Below the pieces are notes generated by a model. The model had not been told where the DNA came from. It saw only the letters and a program-made list of their open reading frames with translations, and ran no database searches. Both the position numbers and the translations under genes were made by a program. A stretch of 64,000 nt of DNA from Leptodactylus fallax (lineage: Eukaryota > Chordata > Amphibia > Anura > Leptodactylidae): positions 992,001-1,056,000 of the forward strand of contig CAMRHE010000353.1 in assembly GCA_947044405.1 (NCBI GenBank), written 5' to 3'. The stretch's first letter is position 1. Each line of letters begins with the position of its first letter. Of the stretch, positions 44,866 through 54,960 are shown in pieces.

Positions 44866-45742
44866 ATATACTTTTAAGTGTTGGAAGTGTTGATTTAATT
44901 ACATTCTAATATCTTTTATACTTTTCCTTGTTGTAAGATCTTTTTGATATCTTCTTATACTCTTCTTAATAAAATTTTAAGCTATTGTTGATAGTCCAGT
45001 GTTTTACTCTATAACTTTGTTCTATAACACGGAATCCAAAGAATCTTTTTCCCTTGGCATAACAATTTGCCTTTGGGACAGCCGGGATAATGAAGCGCAC
45101 TACCACAGGCAGGACTGGCCTCAGCGGACAGAGTTCACTGTGGGGAAGAACAATGTAAAGTGGGAGCCACTGGTGGACCCACGCAAGGTGCTGATGCCAC
45201 CACTACAAATCAAGTTGGGGCTCATAAAACAATTTGTCAGGGCTCTAGATAAGGAGTCGAGAGCTTTCAATTACCTCCAAGATCTTTTACCTAAGCTGTC
45301 TGAAGCAAAGATCAAAGCTGGTGTCTTCGTCGGACAAGAAATCAAGAAGATGATAGAGTGCAGTGAATTTCCCAAGAAGCTGAATAGGGAGGAGAGAGCA
45401 GCTTGGAACAGTTTTGTCGCAGTGGTTCGCGTCTTCCTAGGCAATCATAAAGATGAAAACTATGTACAACTGGTTCAGACTCTGATAAAGAACTATGCTG
45501 CAATGGGCTGCAGGATGTCACTCAAAATCCATATCCTTGATGCTCATCTTGATAAGTTCAAAGAGAACATGGGAGCTTATTCAGAGGAGCAAGGCGAGTG
45601 GTTTCACCAGGACATTATGAACTTTGAACGCCGTTACCAAGGACAATATAACGAAAACATGATGGGCGACTGTATTTGGGCATTGATTCGAGAAACTGAT
45701 TTGCAGTATAGTCGTAAATCTCGGAAAACCGCACACTTCTGA

Positions 45743-45960
45743 ACAGTTTTTGGTAATCTGTGTAAATTTGCAATGCATATAGTGTTCTTAGTCTGACTGT
45801 ATAAATGAGAAGATGCAAAATCGTCTGTTTCTATAGTAAAAATGCATAATTTTCGTTGCCGTGGTCACAAAAGCGAAGTTTATGATGAATGTAAGCAATT
45901 TTTAATTTGTTTTAGACATAAGCAATTGGAATATAACATTTAAAAGCTGGGAACAAAATT
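45743..45960. other. Sequence downstream of the transposase-like gene
   Basis: AT-rich, probably the 3' untranslated region. No clear AATAAA directly after the stop codon. Confidence 0.4.
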
Positions 45961-45964
45961 TGTG

Positions 45965-47570
45965 TTACATAGTGAATTCTCTGTACCAGTCTCTCCCTAA
46001 TGAGAGATCAAACTCCTCTGTTTCTTTCACAAAGTTTCATCTATACTCCTTACCCAGAATTCCTATCAGGGCATGCATGTTTTAGTAAGTCCCAATGAGG
46101 TCTTATTTTTATTCCTTACCCAGAATTCTTAGCAGGGTTTGCATTGCAATCTTTACCAGTCTCTCCCTAATGAAAGACATTACCCATTCTGACCCACATC
46201 GAGACCTGTCACATAGCTAGACTAGCATTCTGCTCTATACTGGTGCTTGACAAAATGCTCTCAAACAGTTGACAATGAAATAGAGTTTCTTCTTTTTGGA
46301 GTTATCGTGTTGTTTTAGTTAATGTTCTTGGGTTGTTATATTTGGAGTTATTGAAAAGTATTGTTATTGGTGTAGTTCAAGCGTAGTACCTGTTTTCAAT
46401 AAATCTGTGAAGTTATTAACTAGGCCTTCTTGAGTGGTGCCCTACTATATGGAGATAACAGAATGCCAGGAATAGAGAAGTAGAGAACCACACTGCAGTG
46501 TGTTTGGGCTGTAGGATCGAAGCCGTTAGGTTCGTGAGCTTGAAAGTCTGAGGTGATGAAGTGCCCCAGGGGACGATGATTCCTGAGGATGGTATCCCAC
46601 TGAGTTTGGCACACTGCACTGTACTTCCCTTTCACAGCTTGTGAGCACTCACCCTTTTAGAAAAAGCTGCTAGCTCGGGTTTTGCCAAATGGTGACTTTG
46701 TTTCCCACGAGTTCTCTATGAAGCACCTATGACATTAACCTTGTAAATTTCTCTGATGTGCAAGGTGTCAGCAACGGAAAACTTCAGCAGGTTGAATGTC
46801 TCATGGCACTCCACTAAATCCTAGCAGAGGAAGCTGCTACCTCGGGTTTGGCCAAATAGTGATTTTCCTCCGTGTTTTCTATGGAGCATGGTTGCAAAAA
46901 CTGGGAAACTTCAGAGGTTGAATGTCTCATGGCACCACACCAAGCCATTGCAGAAGAAGAGGCAATTTCTGTTTAAGCCAAATGGTGATTTTCCTCATGC
47001 ATTCTCTACAGAGCGCCTATAACATTAATCTTGCTTTTATCTCCAATGTGTAAGGTGCAACAACTGGAAAACTTTTAGGGAGTTGAATGTCTCATGGCAA
47101 CCTACTAAACCCTAGCAGAAGCCGCTTGCTCAGGTTTCACCAAATAGTGATTTTCCCCATGACTAGTCTATGGAGCTCCCATAACACTAGCCTATTAAAC
47201 CTCTGTAACATCATGCAGGGTAGCACAAGCAGAAAGCTTCATGAGGTTGAACGCCTCATTGCACCTCTGCAAACCCTAGCAAAATCAGCTGTGATCTCGG
47301 GTTCCATCAAACAAAAACTTTTCCCCTTGCTTTCTATATGGAATGCTTAGGACATTGCTCTTGACAAAATTTCCAATGACTCAGAGACTTTACCTGTTCT
47401 TCACCACAGAGTGAAGTACTGGCTATGTGACAGGTCTAGATAGGGGTCAGAAGTGGTAATGTCTCTCATCAGGGAGAGACTGGTACAGAGGAGTCCTTTT
47501 AAGACATACATGGCCCGCTGAGAATTCTAAGTAAGGAATACAAATAAAACCTTGCTGGGTTACCTGGCGC
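45965..47570. repeat. Foldback structure enclosing the first satellite block
   Basis: The left arm has CTCTGTACCAGTCTCTCCCT near 45980 and, repeated, TTTACCAGTCTCTCCCTAAT near 46150, then CGAGACCTGTCACATAGC at 46200. The right arm (47420-47565) reads the complement in reverse: GGCTATGTGACAGGTCT, then CATCAGGGAGAGACTGGTAC, then GAATTCTAAGTAAGGAATAC. The arms pair over about 150 bp, and the left arm is internally duplicated. Between them are a unique stretch and about five diverged satellite monomers. Whether it is a transposon or a local inversion is unknown. Confidence 0.65.
46640..47390. repeat. ~165-bp satellite, diverged left block
   Basis: Monomers are marked by GGTTGAATGTCTCATGGCA, CCTAGCAGA, CCAAATGGTGATTTTCC and an ACATTAACCTTG-type word. 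About five copies, more diverged than those to the right. It is enclosed by the inverted arms at 45965 and 47420. Confidence 0.85.
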
Positions 47571-47589
47571 CACCTTTTGGAAGGTAGTT

Positions 47590-47890
47590 CCCTATAGATT
47601 GAGACCTCGCAAGTTTAATGTTGCTTTCCTTTTAACAAAGATGAAGTATAGTATCTGTTCTTAACAGACCTTGGATAATAATTCCCCACCACAGCTGGGA
47701 GTGGCAAGTGGGGGGAGATAACAGAGGCCTAACAGAACACCAGGAATGAACAGTGAACCAGACTGTGGTGGATCTGGGCTGCAGTATTGCAGCCATTAGG
47801 AATGTGAGTTTGAAAGCCTGAGGTATTGAGTTACCCCAGGGGAAGGCAACACTGGCACACACTTTGTAAGCAATCACCATTTTTCCTTGG
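47590..47890. repeat. Direct copy of the satellite's left flank
   Basis: GGAGATAACAGAG, ACCAGGAATGAACAGTGAAC, GGGCTGCAGTATTGCAGCC and GAAAGCCTGAGGT correspond in order to 46450-46600, so the flank-plus-satellite block has been duplicated. Confidence 0.75.
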
Positions 47891-50800
47891 TCACTCAGCA
47901 CCATGAACTTTTAGCAGATTAAATGTCTAATGGCTCCCCACCAAATCCTAGTAGAAGAAAAGGCTAGCTCAGATTTTTCCAAATGATGATTTTCTTATGT
48001 TTTCTCAATGAAGAACCTATGAAATTAACCCTGCAAATATCTGTGGCGTGCAAGGTGCCGGAACCGTAAAATTTCAGCAGATTGAATTTCTCATAGCAGC
48101 TCAGCAAACCCTAGTAGAAGAAGAGGCTAGCTCAGTTTGTCCAAATGTTGATTTTCCACCTGCAAACTCTATGGAGCGAGGAAATCATTAACCTTGTAAA
48201 AATCTCACGCTTGCAAAGTGCTACAACCAGGAGACTTTAGCAAGTTGAAAGTGTCATGACACCCCAGAAAAATCTAGCAGAAAATCCTGGCTAGCTCAGA
48301 TTTCTTCAAATGATGATTTTTCCCCATGCACTCTCAGTGGTGCGCTTAAGACATTATCCTTGCAATTATATATGGTGTGCAAAGTTCAAGCACAGGGAAA
48401 ATTCACCAGGTTGAATGTCTCATGGCACCCCACTAAACCCTAGCAGAAGAAGCGGCAAGCTCGTATTTTAACAAATGGTGATTTTCCTAATGCAATGACT
48501 ATAGAGCTCCAAAGACAAAAATATCCATATATCACAAGGCATTATGGGAAAGGAGCTGGGGAGCTCATGCGCCCTCTATTGGATGTAACAAATGCTCAAT
48601 TTGCTTTTGACTCACCGAGCCTTGAGACAGCAAAAGGGATTTTAGCCAAGCCAATTTCACTTATCTGCATACAGCGCTGTTTCCGGATTGTTGTCCTTCA
48701 TCAGTACAGAGCAAAGTGAATTGGCTGGCTTAGTGGGAGGCAATGAGTGGGTTAGGGACAAGAATCTATCCATATTCACTCTCAATGTAGTGCCTAAGAC
48801 ACTATCCTTAAAATTATCTATGGAGTTTAAGGTTCCACCACAAAGAGAATTCACCAGGTTGAATGATCCATGATACCACACCAAATCCTAGGAGAAGAAG
48901 CAGCTCGATTGGATTTTTCCAAATGTTGAATTTCCCCATGTACTCTCAATGATGCGCCTAAGACATTAACTTTGGAAATAACACTGGCATGCAAGTTTCC
49001 AGCACTGAGAGAATTCAGCAGGTTGAATGTCTCAAGGCACCCCATCAAACCCTAGCAGAAGAAGCGGCTAGCGCCTATTTTTTCAAATGGTGATTTTCCT
49101 GAAGCAAGCGCTATGGAGGTTCGAAGACAATATCCTTGCAACAATCTCTAGCGTGCAAAATGCTAGAACCTGGAAACTTCAGCAAGATGAATGTCTAATG
49201 ACACCCCACAAAACTCTAGCAGAAGAGAGCGCTAGCTCAGATTTCTCCAAATGGTGACTTTCCATACCTACTCTCAATGAATCGCCTAAGACATTATCCT
49301 TGCAATTATCTATGGCGTGTAAGGTTCTAGCTCAAGGAAAATTCACCAAGATGAATGTATCATGGCATACCACCTCAGTCTACCAGAAGAAGGGGATAGC
49401 TCGTATTTTTCCAAATGTTGATTTTTCTAATGCAATCTCTATTGAGCTCCGCTGACATTACCCTTGCAAATATCTCTGGCGTGCAAATTGCCAGAACCAT
49501 GAAACTTCAGCAGGTGGAATGTCTGATGACACCCCACCAAACCCTAGAAGAAAATAGTGTCTAGCTAAGATTCTTCAAATCATGATTTTCCAAATTCACT
49601 CTCAATGGTGCGCTTAAGACATTATCCTTGCATGCATGCAAGGTTCCAGTACAGGAAAAATTCACCAGGTTGAATGTTCCTTGGCACCCCACCAAACCCT
49701 AGCAGAAGAAGCGGCAATCTCGTATTTTAACAAATGGTGATTTTCCTAATGCAATCGCTATAGAACTCCAAAGACATTACCCTTGCAAATATCTCTGGCG
49801 TGCAAACTGCCTGAACATGGAAACTTGACCAGGTGTAATGCTTCATGACACCCCACCAATCCTTAGCAGAAGAGAGTTCTAGCTCAGATTTCTCCAAATG
49901 GTTATATTTCCTACGTACTCTCAATGTAGCGCCTGAGACACTATCCTTGCAAATATCTATGGCGTGTAAGGTTCCAACAGAGAGAATTCACCAGGTTGAA
50001 TGTTCCATGGCACCCCACCAAACCCTAGGAGAAGAAGCAGCACGCTTGGATTTTTCCAAATGTTGATTTCCCCATGCATTCTCAATGGGGAGCTTAAGAC
50101 ATTATCTTTGCAATTATCTATGGCGTTGTAAGGTTCTAGCACAGGGAAAATTCACCAGGTTGAATGTATCATAGCAACCCACCAAGCCCTAGCAAAAGAA
50201 TCGGCTAGCTCGTATTTTTCCAAATGGTGATTTTTCTAATGCAATCTCTGTTGAGCTCTGATGACATTACCCTTGCAAATATCTCTGGCGTGCAAATTGC
50301 CAGAACCAGGAAACTTCAGCAGGTGGAATGTCTCAAGACACCCCACCAAACCCTAGCAGAAAATAGTGGCCATCTCAGATTTCTTCAAATGATGGTTTTC
50401 CCCATGCACTCTCAATGTGCGCCTATGACATTATCCTTGGAAATATCTCTGGCATGCAAGGTTCCATGACTGGGAAAATTCAGCATGTTGAATGTCTCAT
50501 GGAACCCTACAAAACCCTAACAGAAGAAGCGGCTTCCTCGTATTTTTCAAAATGGTGATTTTCCTAATGCAAATGCTATGGAGGTCAGAAGACATTAACT
50601 TTGCGAAAATCTCTAGCGCGGAAAATGCCAGAACCAGGAAACTTCAGCAGGTGGAATGTCTCATGACTCCCCACGAAACCCTAGCAGAATAAACCGCTAG
50701 CTCAGATTTCTCCAAATGGTGATTTTCCCTACGTACTTCACTACGTAATTCACCAGCTTGAATGTTCCATGGTACCGAACCAAACTCTAGCTGAAGAAGC

Positions 50801-51960
50801 GGCAATCTCGTATTTTTCCAAATGGTGATTTTCCTAATGCAATCGCTATTGAGCTCCAAAGACATTACCCTTGCAAATATCTCTGGCGTGCAAATTGCCA
50901 GAACCATGAAACTTCAGCAGGTGGAATGTCTGATGACACCCCACCAAACCCTAGAAGAAAATAGTGTCTAGCTCAGATTCTTCAAATTATGATTTTCCCC
51001 ATTCACTCTCAATGGTGCGCTTAAGACATTATGCTTGGAAATTTCTCCAGCATGCAAGGTTCCAGTACAGGAAAAATTCACCAGATTGAATGTTCCATGG
51101 CACCCAACCAAACCCTAGCAAAAGAATCGGCTAGAAAGTATTTTAACAATTGGTGATTTTCCTAATGCAGTCGCCATTGAGCTCCGAAGACATTACCTTT
51201 GCAAATATCTTTGGCGTGAAAATTGCCAGAACCGGGAAACTTCAGCAGGTGTAAAGTCTCATGACACCCCACCAAACCCTAGCAGAAGAGAGCGCTAGCT
51301 CAGATTTCTCCAAATGGTGATTTTCCCTACATACTCTCAATGTAGCGCCTAAAACACTATCCTTGCAAATATCTATGGCGTGTAAGGTTCCAACACAGAG
51401 AGAATTCACCAGGTTGTATGTTCCATGGCACCCCAGCAAACCCTAGGAGAAGAAGCAGCAGGCTTGGATTTTTTTTAAATGGTGATTTTCTTAATGCAAT
51501 TGCTATTGAGCTCCGAAGACATTACCCTTGCAAATTACCAGAACCAGGAAACTTCAGCAGGTGGAATGTCTCATGACACTCCACCAAACCCTAGCAGAAA
51601 AGAGTGACTAGCTCTTAATTCTCCATATGATGATTTTTCCCCATGCACTCTCAATTGTGCACCTATGACGTTAATATTGGAAATATCTCTGGTGTGCAAA
51701 TTGCCAGAACCAAGCAACTTCAGAAGGTGGAATGTCTCATGACACCCCACCAAACCCTAGCAGAAGAGACCGCTAGCTCAGATTTCTCCAAATGGTGATT
51801 TTCCCTACGTAATCTCAATGTAGCGACTAAGACACTATTCTTGCAAATATCTATGGCGTGTAAGGTTCCAACACAGAGAGAATTCACCAGGGTGAATGTT
51901 CCATGGCACCCCACCAAAATCTAGAAGCAGCTCCCTTGGATTTTTCCAAATGTTGATTTT
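47890..51960. repeat. ~165-bp satellite, main array
   Basis: About 24 monomers of 160-167 bp in one orientation; for example, the GGTTGAATG/GGTGGAATG word recurs near 50152, 50312, 50477, 50643, 50910, 51077, 51241, 51405, 51550, 51718 and 51882. At least three monomer subtypes alternate, told apart by CCTAATGCAAT (C), CTACGTACTCTCAATG (B) and CCCATGCACTCTCAATG (A). C alternates with A or with B-A, giving a loose two- or three-monomer higher order. Monomers near 50740 and 51520 are shortened. No coding content. Confidence 0.92.
48515..48770. mobile_element. Insertion in the satellite array (unclassified short repeat)
   Basis: Satellite sequence stops after GAGCTCCAAAGAC and resumes at ATTCACTCTCAATGTAG. 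The ~255 bp between include GGAGCTCATGCGCCCTC and CAGCGCTGTTTCCGGATT, with no satellite similarity. No terminal repeats or duplication could be fixed; part of a monomer is missing at the junction. Confidence 0.5.
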
Positions 51961-52289
51961 ATCACTCGTTTGCAACACCTCATTACACAGGCTGATGCAA
52001 ATTGAGTGAATGAGGAGCAATCACTACTGCATCTTTTATACTGCAAAAAAAAATTCAATTAGCTGACCAATTTGGTCAGCTGATCAGCAGCACAATTAGA
52101 TAGGGCAAATATCAGGAACTAGCATTCCTAGTAAGTGGCCTGATTTTCCACCTATGTGAAAAAAAAGTTTTTAGTCATTTTGTAGCTTTTATCTCTGTTG
52201 TCCTGACAGTCATAAAAGCTTAATTAAGCTCAATTCTTGCAAGTTTGATAAACTTTGTAATATAGTTTATTAAAAAGGACCATTCATCA
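51961..52289. other. Unassigned sequence right of the satellite
   Basis: Contains an inverted pair around AATTAGCTGACCAATTTGGT. Nothing else was recognised. Confidence 0.4.
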
Positions 52290-52663
52290 CCTGCGCCAAT
52301 TCAACCTGTAAATGAGTGCGGCTCCACCGAGTTCCTACCAACTATTGTGAGAAGCTTATGGAAGGATAACCAAAACGTTTGACCCAAGTCATACAGTTTA
52401 AGGGCAATGGTACCGAATACTAATGAAATGTATGTAAACTTTTGACTTTGCAGAGTTATAATAATGCCTTAAAAAATCTCTCATTATTCTGGCATTTTGC
52501 AAATATAAATAATTTTGGTAATCCTAATTGACCTAAAAAGGGAAAGGTTTATTCTGATTTCATGTCAGATAGTGAGAAAAACATGCATATGTGTCTTTTT
52601 ACATATGTATATGTTTATGTGTTTATATATGTATATGTGTATGTAAACTTCTGGTTTCAACTG
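52290..52663 (+). mobile_element. Right end of a Tc1 element of the IR/DR type
   Basis: The outer end, read inward, is CAGTTGAAACCAGAAGTTTA, close to ends of the salmonid/Sleeping Beauty group. A second inner copy of the repeat (AATGTATGTAAACTTTTGAC near 52428) gives the IR/DR layout. The words just before it (AGAAGCTTATGGAAGG, AAAACGTTTGACCCAAG) match the 3' end of such transposase genes. The rest of the element is absent. Confidence 0.75.
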
Positions 52664-53147
52664 TATAAAGTGCAAATATCTATTTTGGGGTCTCTTTTGC
52701 TGCATGGATATTCAAAGGAACACATGTTTTTTCCCTAGCAGGGATGCATAAGGCGTCTTTTTTTTGTGGGGCCAGATGAACTTTTTAGTTATACTATTTT
52801 GGGGAATGTCTATTGCTTTTTATCAAATTTTTATCAGAGGCAAAACAGCGAAAAAAAACTGTGGTTCGGCATTTTTTATTTTTTTTTCCCCAATACAGCG
52901 TTCATCGTACGGGAAAAATATTTTTATAGATTTGTACACTGGGCGTTTTCGGACACAGGGATACTTAATGTATATGTGTTTCACAGTATTGAAGTACTTT
53001 TATATGTGTTCTATGGAACGGGGGGTGATTTGTGATTATTTCACTTATTAGACCCCCTAGAGCACAGGTGTCAAACACAAGGCCCGCGGGCCGAATCCGG
53101 CCCGCTGCCTTCTGTTATCCGGCAATAAAGATTGCGGCCGCCCAGAG

Positions 53148-54265
53148 GCACACCGCTAATGAGGCGAAGTGAGGCGGCACTGTCCCTCACTGTCTGGGGG
53201 GCGGCATTTTTCTATTCAATGTAAACCAGCCCAGAGAAAACAGAGCTGAGCGGGGCCTGTCCTGGGCTCATTTAAGAGACGTTGCATCTGAGCGCAAGCG
53301 GCGATACAATGACGTCATCACGCTGCCTACGCTGAGACACAGACATCGCGGACAAGAAGAGGAGGCGGCGGCTGCATCAAGGCATCGCAGGTGAGTATAA
53401 CTTTTTTTTATATATATATAAATAGGCCGTGACCTGCTGGAGTATCCCCAGCAGGTCACGGCCTATTTATTTACCTACCCTGCGTCTGCTTGTGGCCGCC
53501 TCCGCTTCCCCTTCTTCTAGGACGCAGAAAGGGAAGTGGATGCGGGCATTGCGACCCCGGAGTATAATAAATCGGGGGCACAGGGGAGGTGAGGGAGCAT
53601 AAAAACATATCCTACTTACCTCTCCTGCGATCGGTGTTACTCCGAGCAGGCTTGAAGCCTCTGGTGACGTCATCAGGTCGCGTCACCGGCCTGATCACGT
53701 GATGTGTGTGCGCAATTAAACAGGGCCGAAAGCTGCAAGGAGTGCACTGGTGTCCAGGATAGGTAAGTAACACTGGTTTTTATGTTTGTCACCTCCCCTG
53801 GGTCTCCGTTCATTATACTCTGGGGTCTGAAAAGACACTATGGGACATAATACCCTGTGCAGGGACCACTGTGGAGCATAATACAAGTGCAGGGGCCACT
53901 ATGGAGCATAATACCAGTGCAGGGGCCACTATGGAGCATAATACCATGTGCAGGGGCCATTATGGAGCATAATACCATGTGCAGTGGCCACTGTGGAGCA
54001 TCATACCGTGTGCATGGGCCAATATGGAGCATCATACCGTGTGCAGGGGCCAATATGGAGCATCATACCGTGTGCAGGGGCCAATATGGAGCATAATACA
54101 GTGTGCAGGGGCCACTAGGGAGCATAATACCGTGCATAATACCGTGTGCAGGGGCAGTTGCGAGTCATAATACAGTGTGCAGGGACTGCTGTGGAACATT
54201 ATAGTGTGTGTAAATGGGGCGCTATAAATAGGGGCTATGGCGCCTGTTTATATTATACGCTGTCT
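53148..54265. mobile_element. Partial copy of the 39-kb hAT element
   Basis: It follows 39052-40470 in order: AGGCACACCGCTAATGAGGC, the TGACGTCA core (53310) with a donor at 53391, the AATAGGCCGTGACCTG hairpin, the second TGACGTCA (53665) between donors at 53614 (minus) and 53763 (plus), then the 31-bp minisatellite. It breaks at TTATACGCTGTCT, so the right end of that element is absent. Confidence 0.85.
53838..54200. repeat. 31-bp minisatellite (locus 4)
   Basis: About 11-12 units, for example three successive TACCGTGTGCA units each followed by GGGCCAATATGGAGCATCA. Better preserved than the copy at 39.8 kb in its 3' half. Confidence 0.9.
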
Positions 54266-54582
54266 AATAGCTCGCTTAACTGTTAAGGAGAAGTTACTTT
54301 TATACACGTGTAAAATAATCTTGGCCCTTCAAGGTACCCCGTGAGGCTGAAGTGGCCCTCGGTGAAAATGAGTTTGACACCCCTGCCCTAGAGGTCTTGA
54401 ACTCCAGGGAATCTGATCATTAATGCAATGCATTGCAATATATCGTTAATGAGAAACAGGCTCCCAACTGTCATGGTAATGGGATGCCAGCCCTGGAGCT
54501 CGCTGTGAGCCTGTATGCAGCCTGTCATACAAATGGCGATATTTGTATAGGAGGAGGTATAATAAATGCAATAAAAAACAAA

Positions 54583-54588
<6 letters not shown>

Positions 54589-54621
<33 letters not shown>
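54589..54621. repeat. (TA)n microsatellite
   Basis: About 16 uninterrupted TA units. Confidence 0.95.
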
Positions 54622-54623
<2 letters not shown>

Positions 54624-54907
54624 GAAAAAAACAAAAAACTAAAAGTTTAAATCACTCTCCTTTGCCTAGAAAAAGTTACAGATTACTGTGACATCCAGAC
54701 GCAATAGGTATCCCTGTGTCCAAAAACACCTGGTCTACAAACTTAAAAATATTTTTCCTGTACGGTGAACATCGTAGCGGGAAAAAAAAAATCAAAAGTG
54801 CCGAACCGCAGGTTTTTAGCTGTTTTGCCTCTGATAAAAATTAGAATAAAAAATTATCAAAGCAATAGATATTCCCCAAAATGGTATATCTAAAAAGTAA
54901 ACCTGGC

Positions 54908-54912
<5 letters not shown>

Positions 54913-54942
<30 letters not shown>
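54913..54942. repeat. A30 homopolymer
   Basis: Thirty A residues inside the right arm of the AT-rich inverted repeat; the left arm has only eight T residues at the matching place. Confidence 0.95.
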
Positions 54943-54944
<2 letters not shown>

Positions 54945-54960
54945 CGCCCTATCCACGTAC

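Larger units (their letters stand above)
43119..45064 (+). mobile_element. Solo LTR of an endogenous retrovirus-like element, with nested LINE
   Basis: The insertion begins TGTAATGC and ends GCATAACA, the TG...CA form of LTRs, with a perfect 5-bp duplication ATTTG (43114-43118 and 45065-45069). Without the nested LINE it is about 800 bp. A TATA-like GGGTATATAGG lies near 43493 and an AATAAA near 44967, in the order expected for plus orientation. A tandem duplication of about 85-105 bp (TTCAACTCTGTATGAGGTAA and neighbours, 43199-43388) lies in the U3 part. No internal viral genes are present. It splits the coding sequence of the surrounding gene. Confidence 0.85.
41980..45742 (+). pseudogene. 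Transposase-like gene of an unnamed family, three exons, disrupted
   Basis: Exon 1 (41980-42184) encodes MASRGCIHPADAFCYVCGQF and a C-x2-C, C-x2-C zinc-finger-like head. It ends in a perfect donor (GAAG then GTAAGT); a 129-bp intron ends CTTATAG. Exon 2 runs 42314-43117 (WHEPTDHSTNCYFC, PYYPNQKDLNDLIRDLGL, RLFIDSSCKSLEAVLLHNG, GDFKMVSFLMGLQGGFTKYP). Coding resumes at 45065 (LWDSRD) and ends 45742 (AAWNSFVAVVRVFLG, EEQGEWFHQDIMNFERRYQG). Total is about 560 residues. Damage: an in-frame TGA at 42139 where relatives seem to have tryptophan, and the 1.9-kb LTR insertion. I recall similar multicopy proteins in invertebrates and fishes but no name. D in FIDSS, D in GDFK and E in QGEWF could form a DDE site (inference). 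Confidence 0.7.
53063..54385. mobile_element. hAT element with CAGGGGTGTCAAAC ends, containing a second hAT
   Basis: A perfect 8-bp duplication CCCTAGAG flanks it (53055-53062 and 54386-54393). The right end read inward is CAGGGGTGTCAAACTCATTT; the left is CACAGGTGTCAAACACAAGG. Only short stretches at either end belong to this family (GGCCCGCGGGCC, GTGGCCCTCGGTG). The middle is a foreign hAT piece. No transposase frame remains. Confidence 0.92.
52745..54960. repeat. Inverted AT-rich repeat, arms of ~315 bp
   Basis: The left arm (52745-53060) and right arm (54640-54960) are reverse complements: AGGCGTCTTTTTTTTGTGG against AAAAAGACGCCCT, GAATGTCTATTGCTTT against AAAGCAATAGATATTCCCC, and CAGAGGCAAAACAGCG against AGCTGTTTTGCCTCTG. 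A hAT element is inserted at 53063 beside the left arm. It belongs to the same AT-rich repeat family as 34950-35830. Confidence 0.8.

Noticed and set aside
43112..45069. Reading the gap between exon 2 and the last exon as a simple spliced intron
   Set aside because: There is no acceptor AG at the resumption point, while TG...CA ends and a 5-bp duplication ATTTG mark an LTR insertion.
46640..51960. Possible CRISPR-like direct repeats
   Set aside because: The repeated unit is a contiguous ~165-bp satellite without unique spacers, in vertebrate-type DNA.
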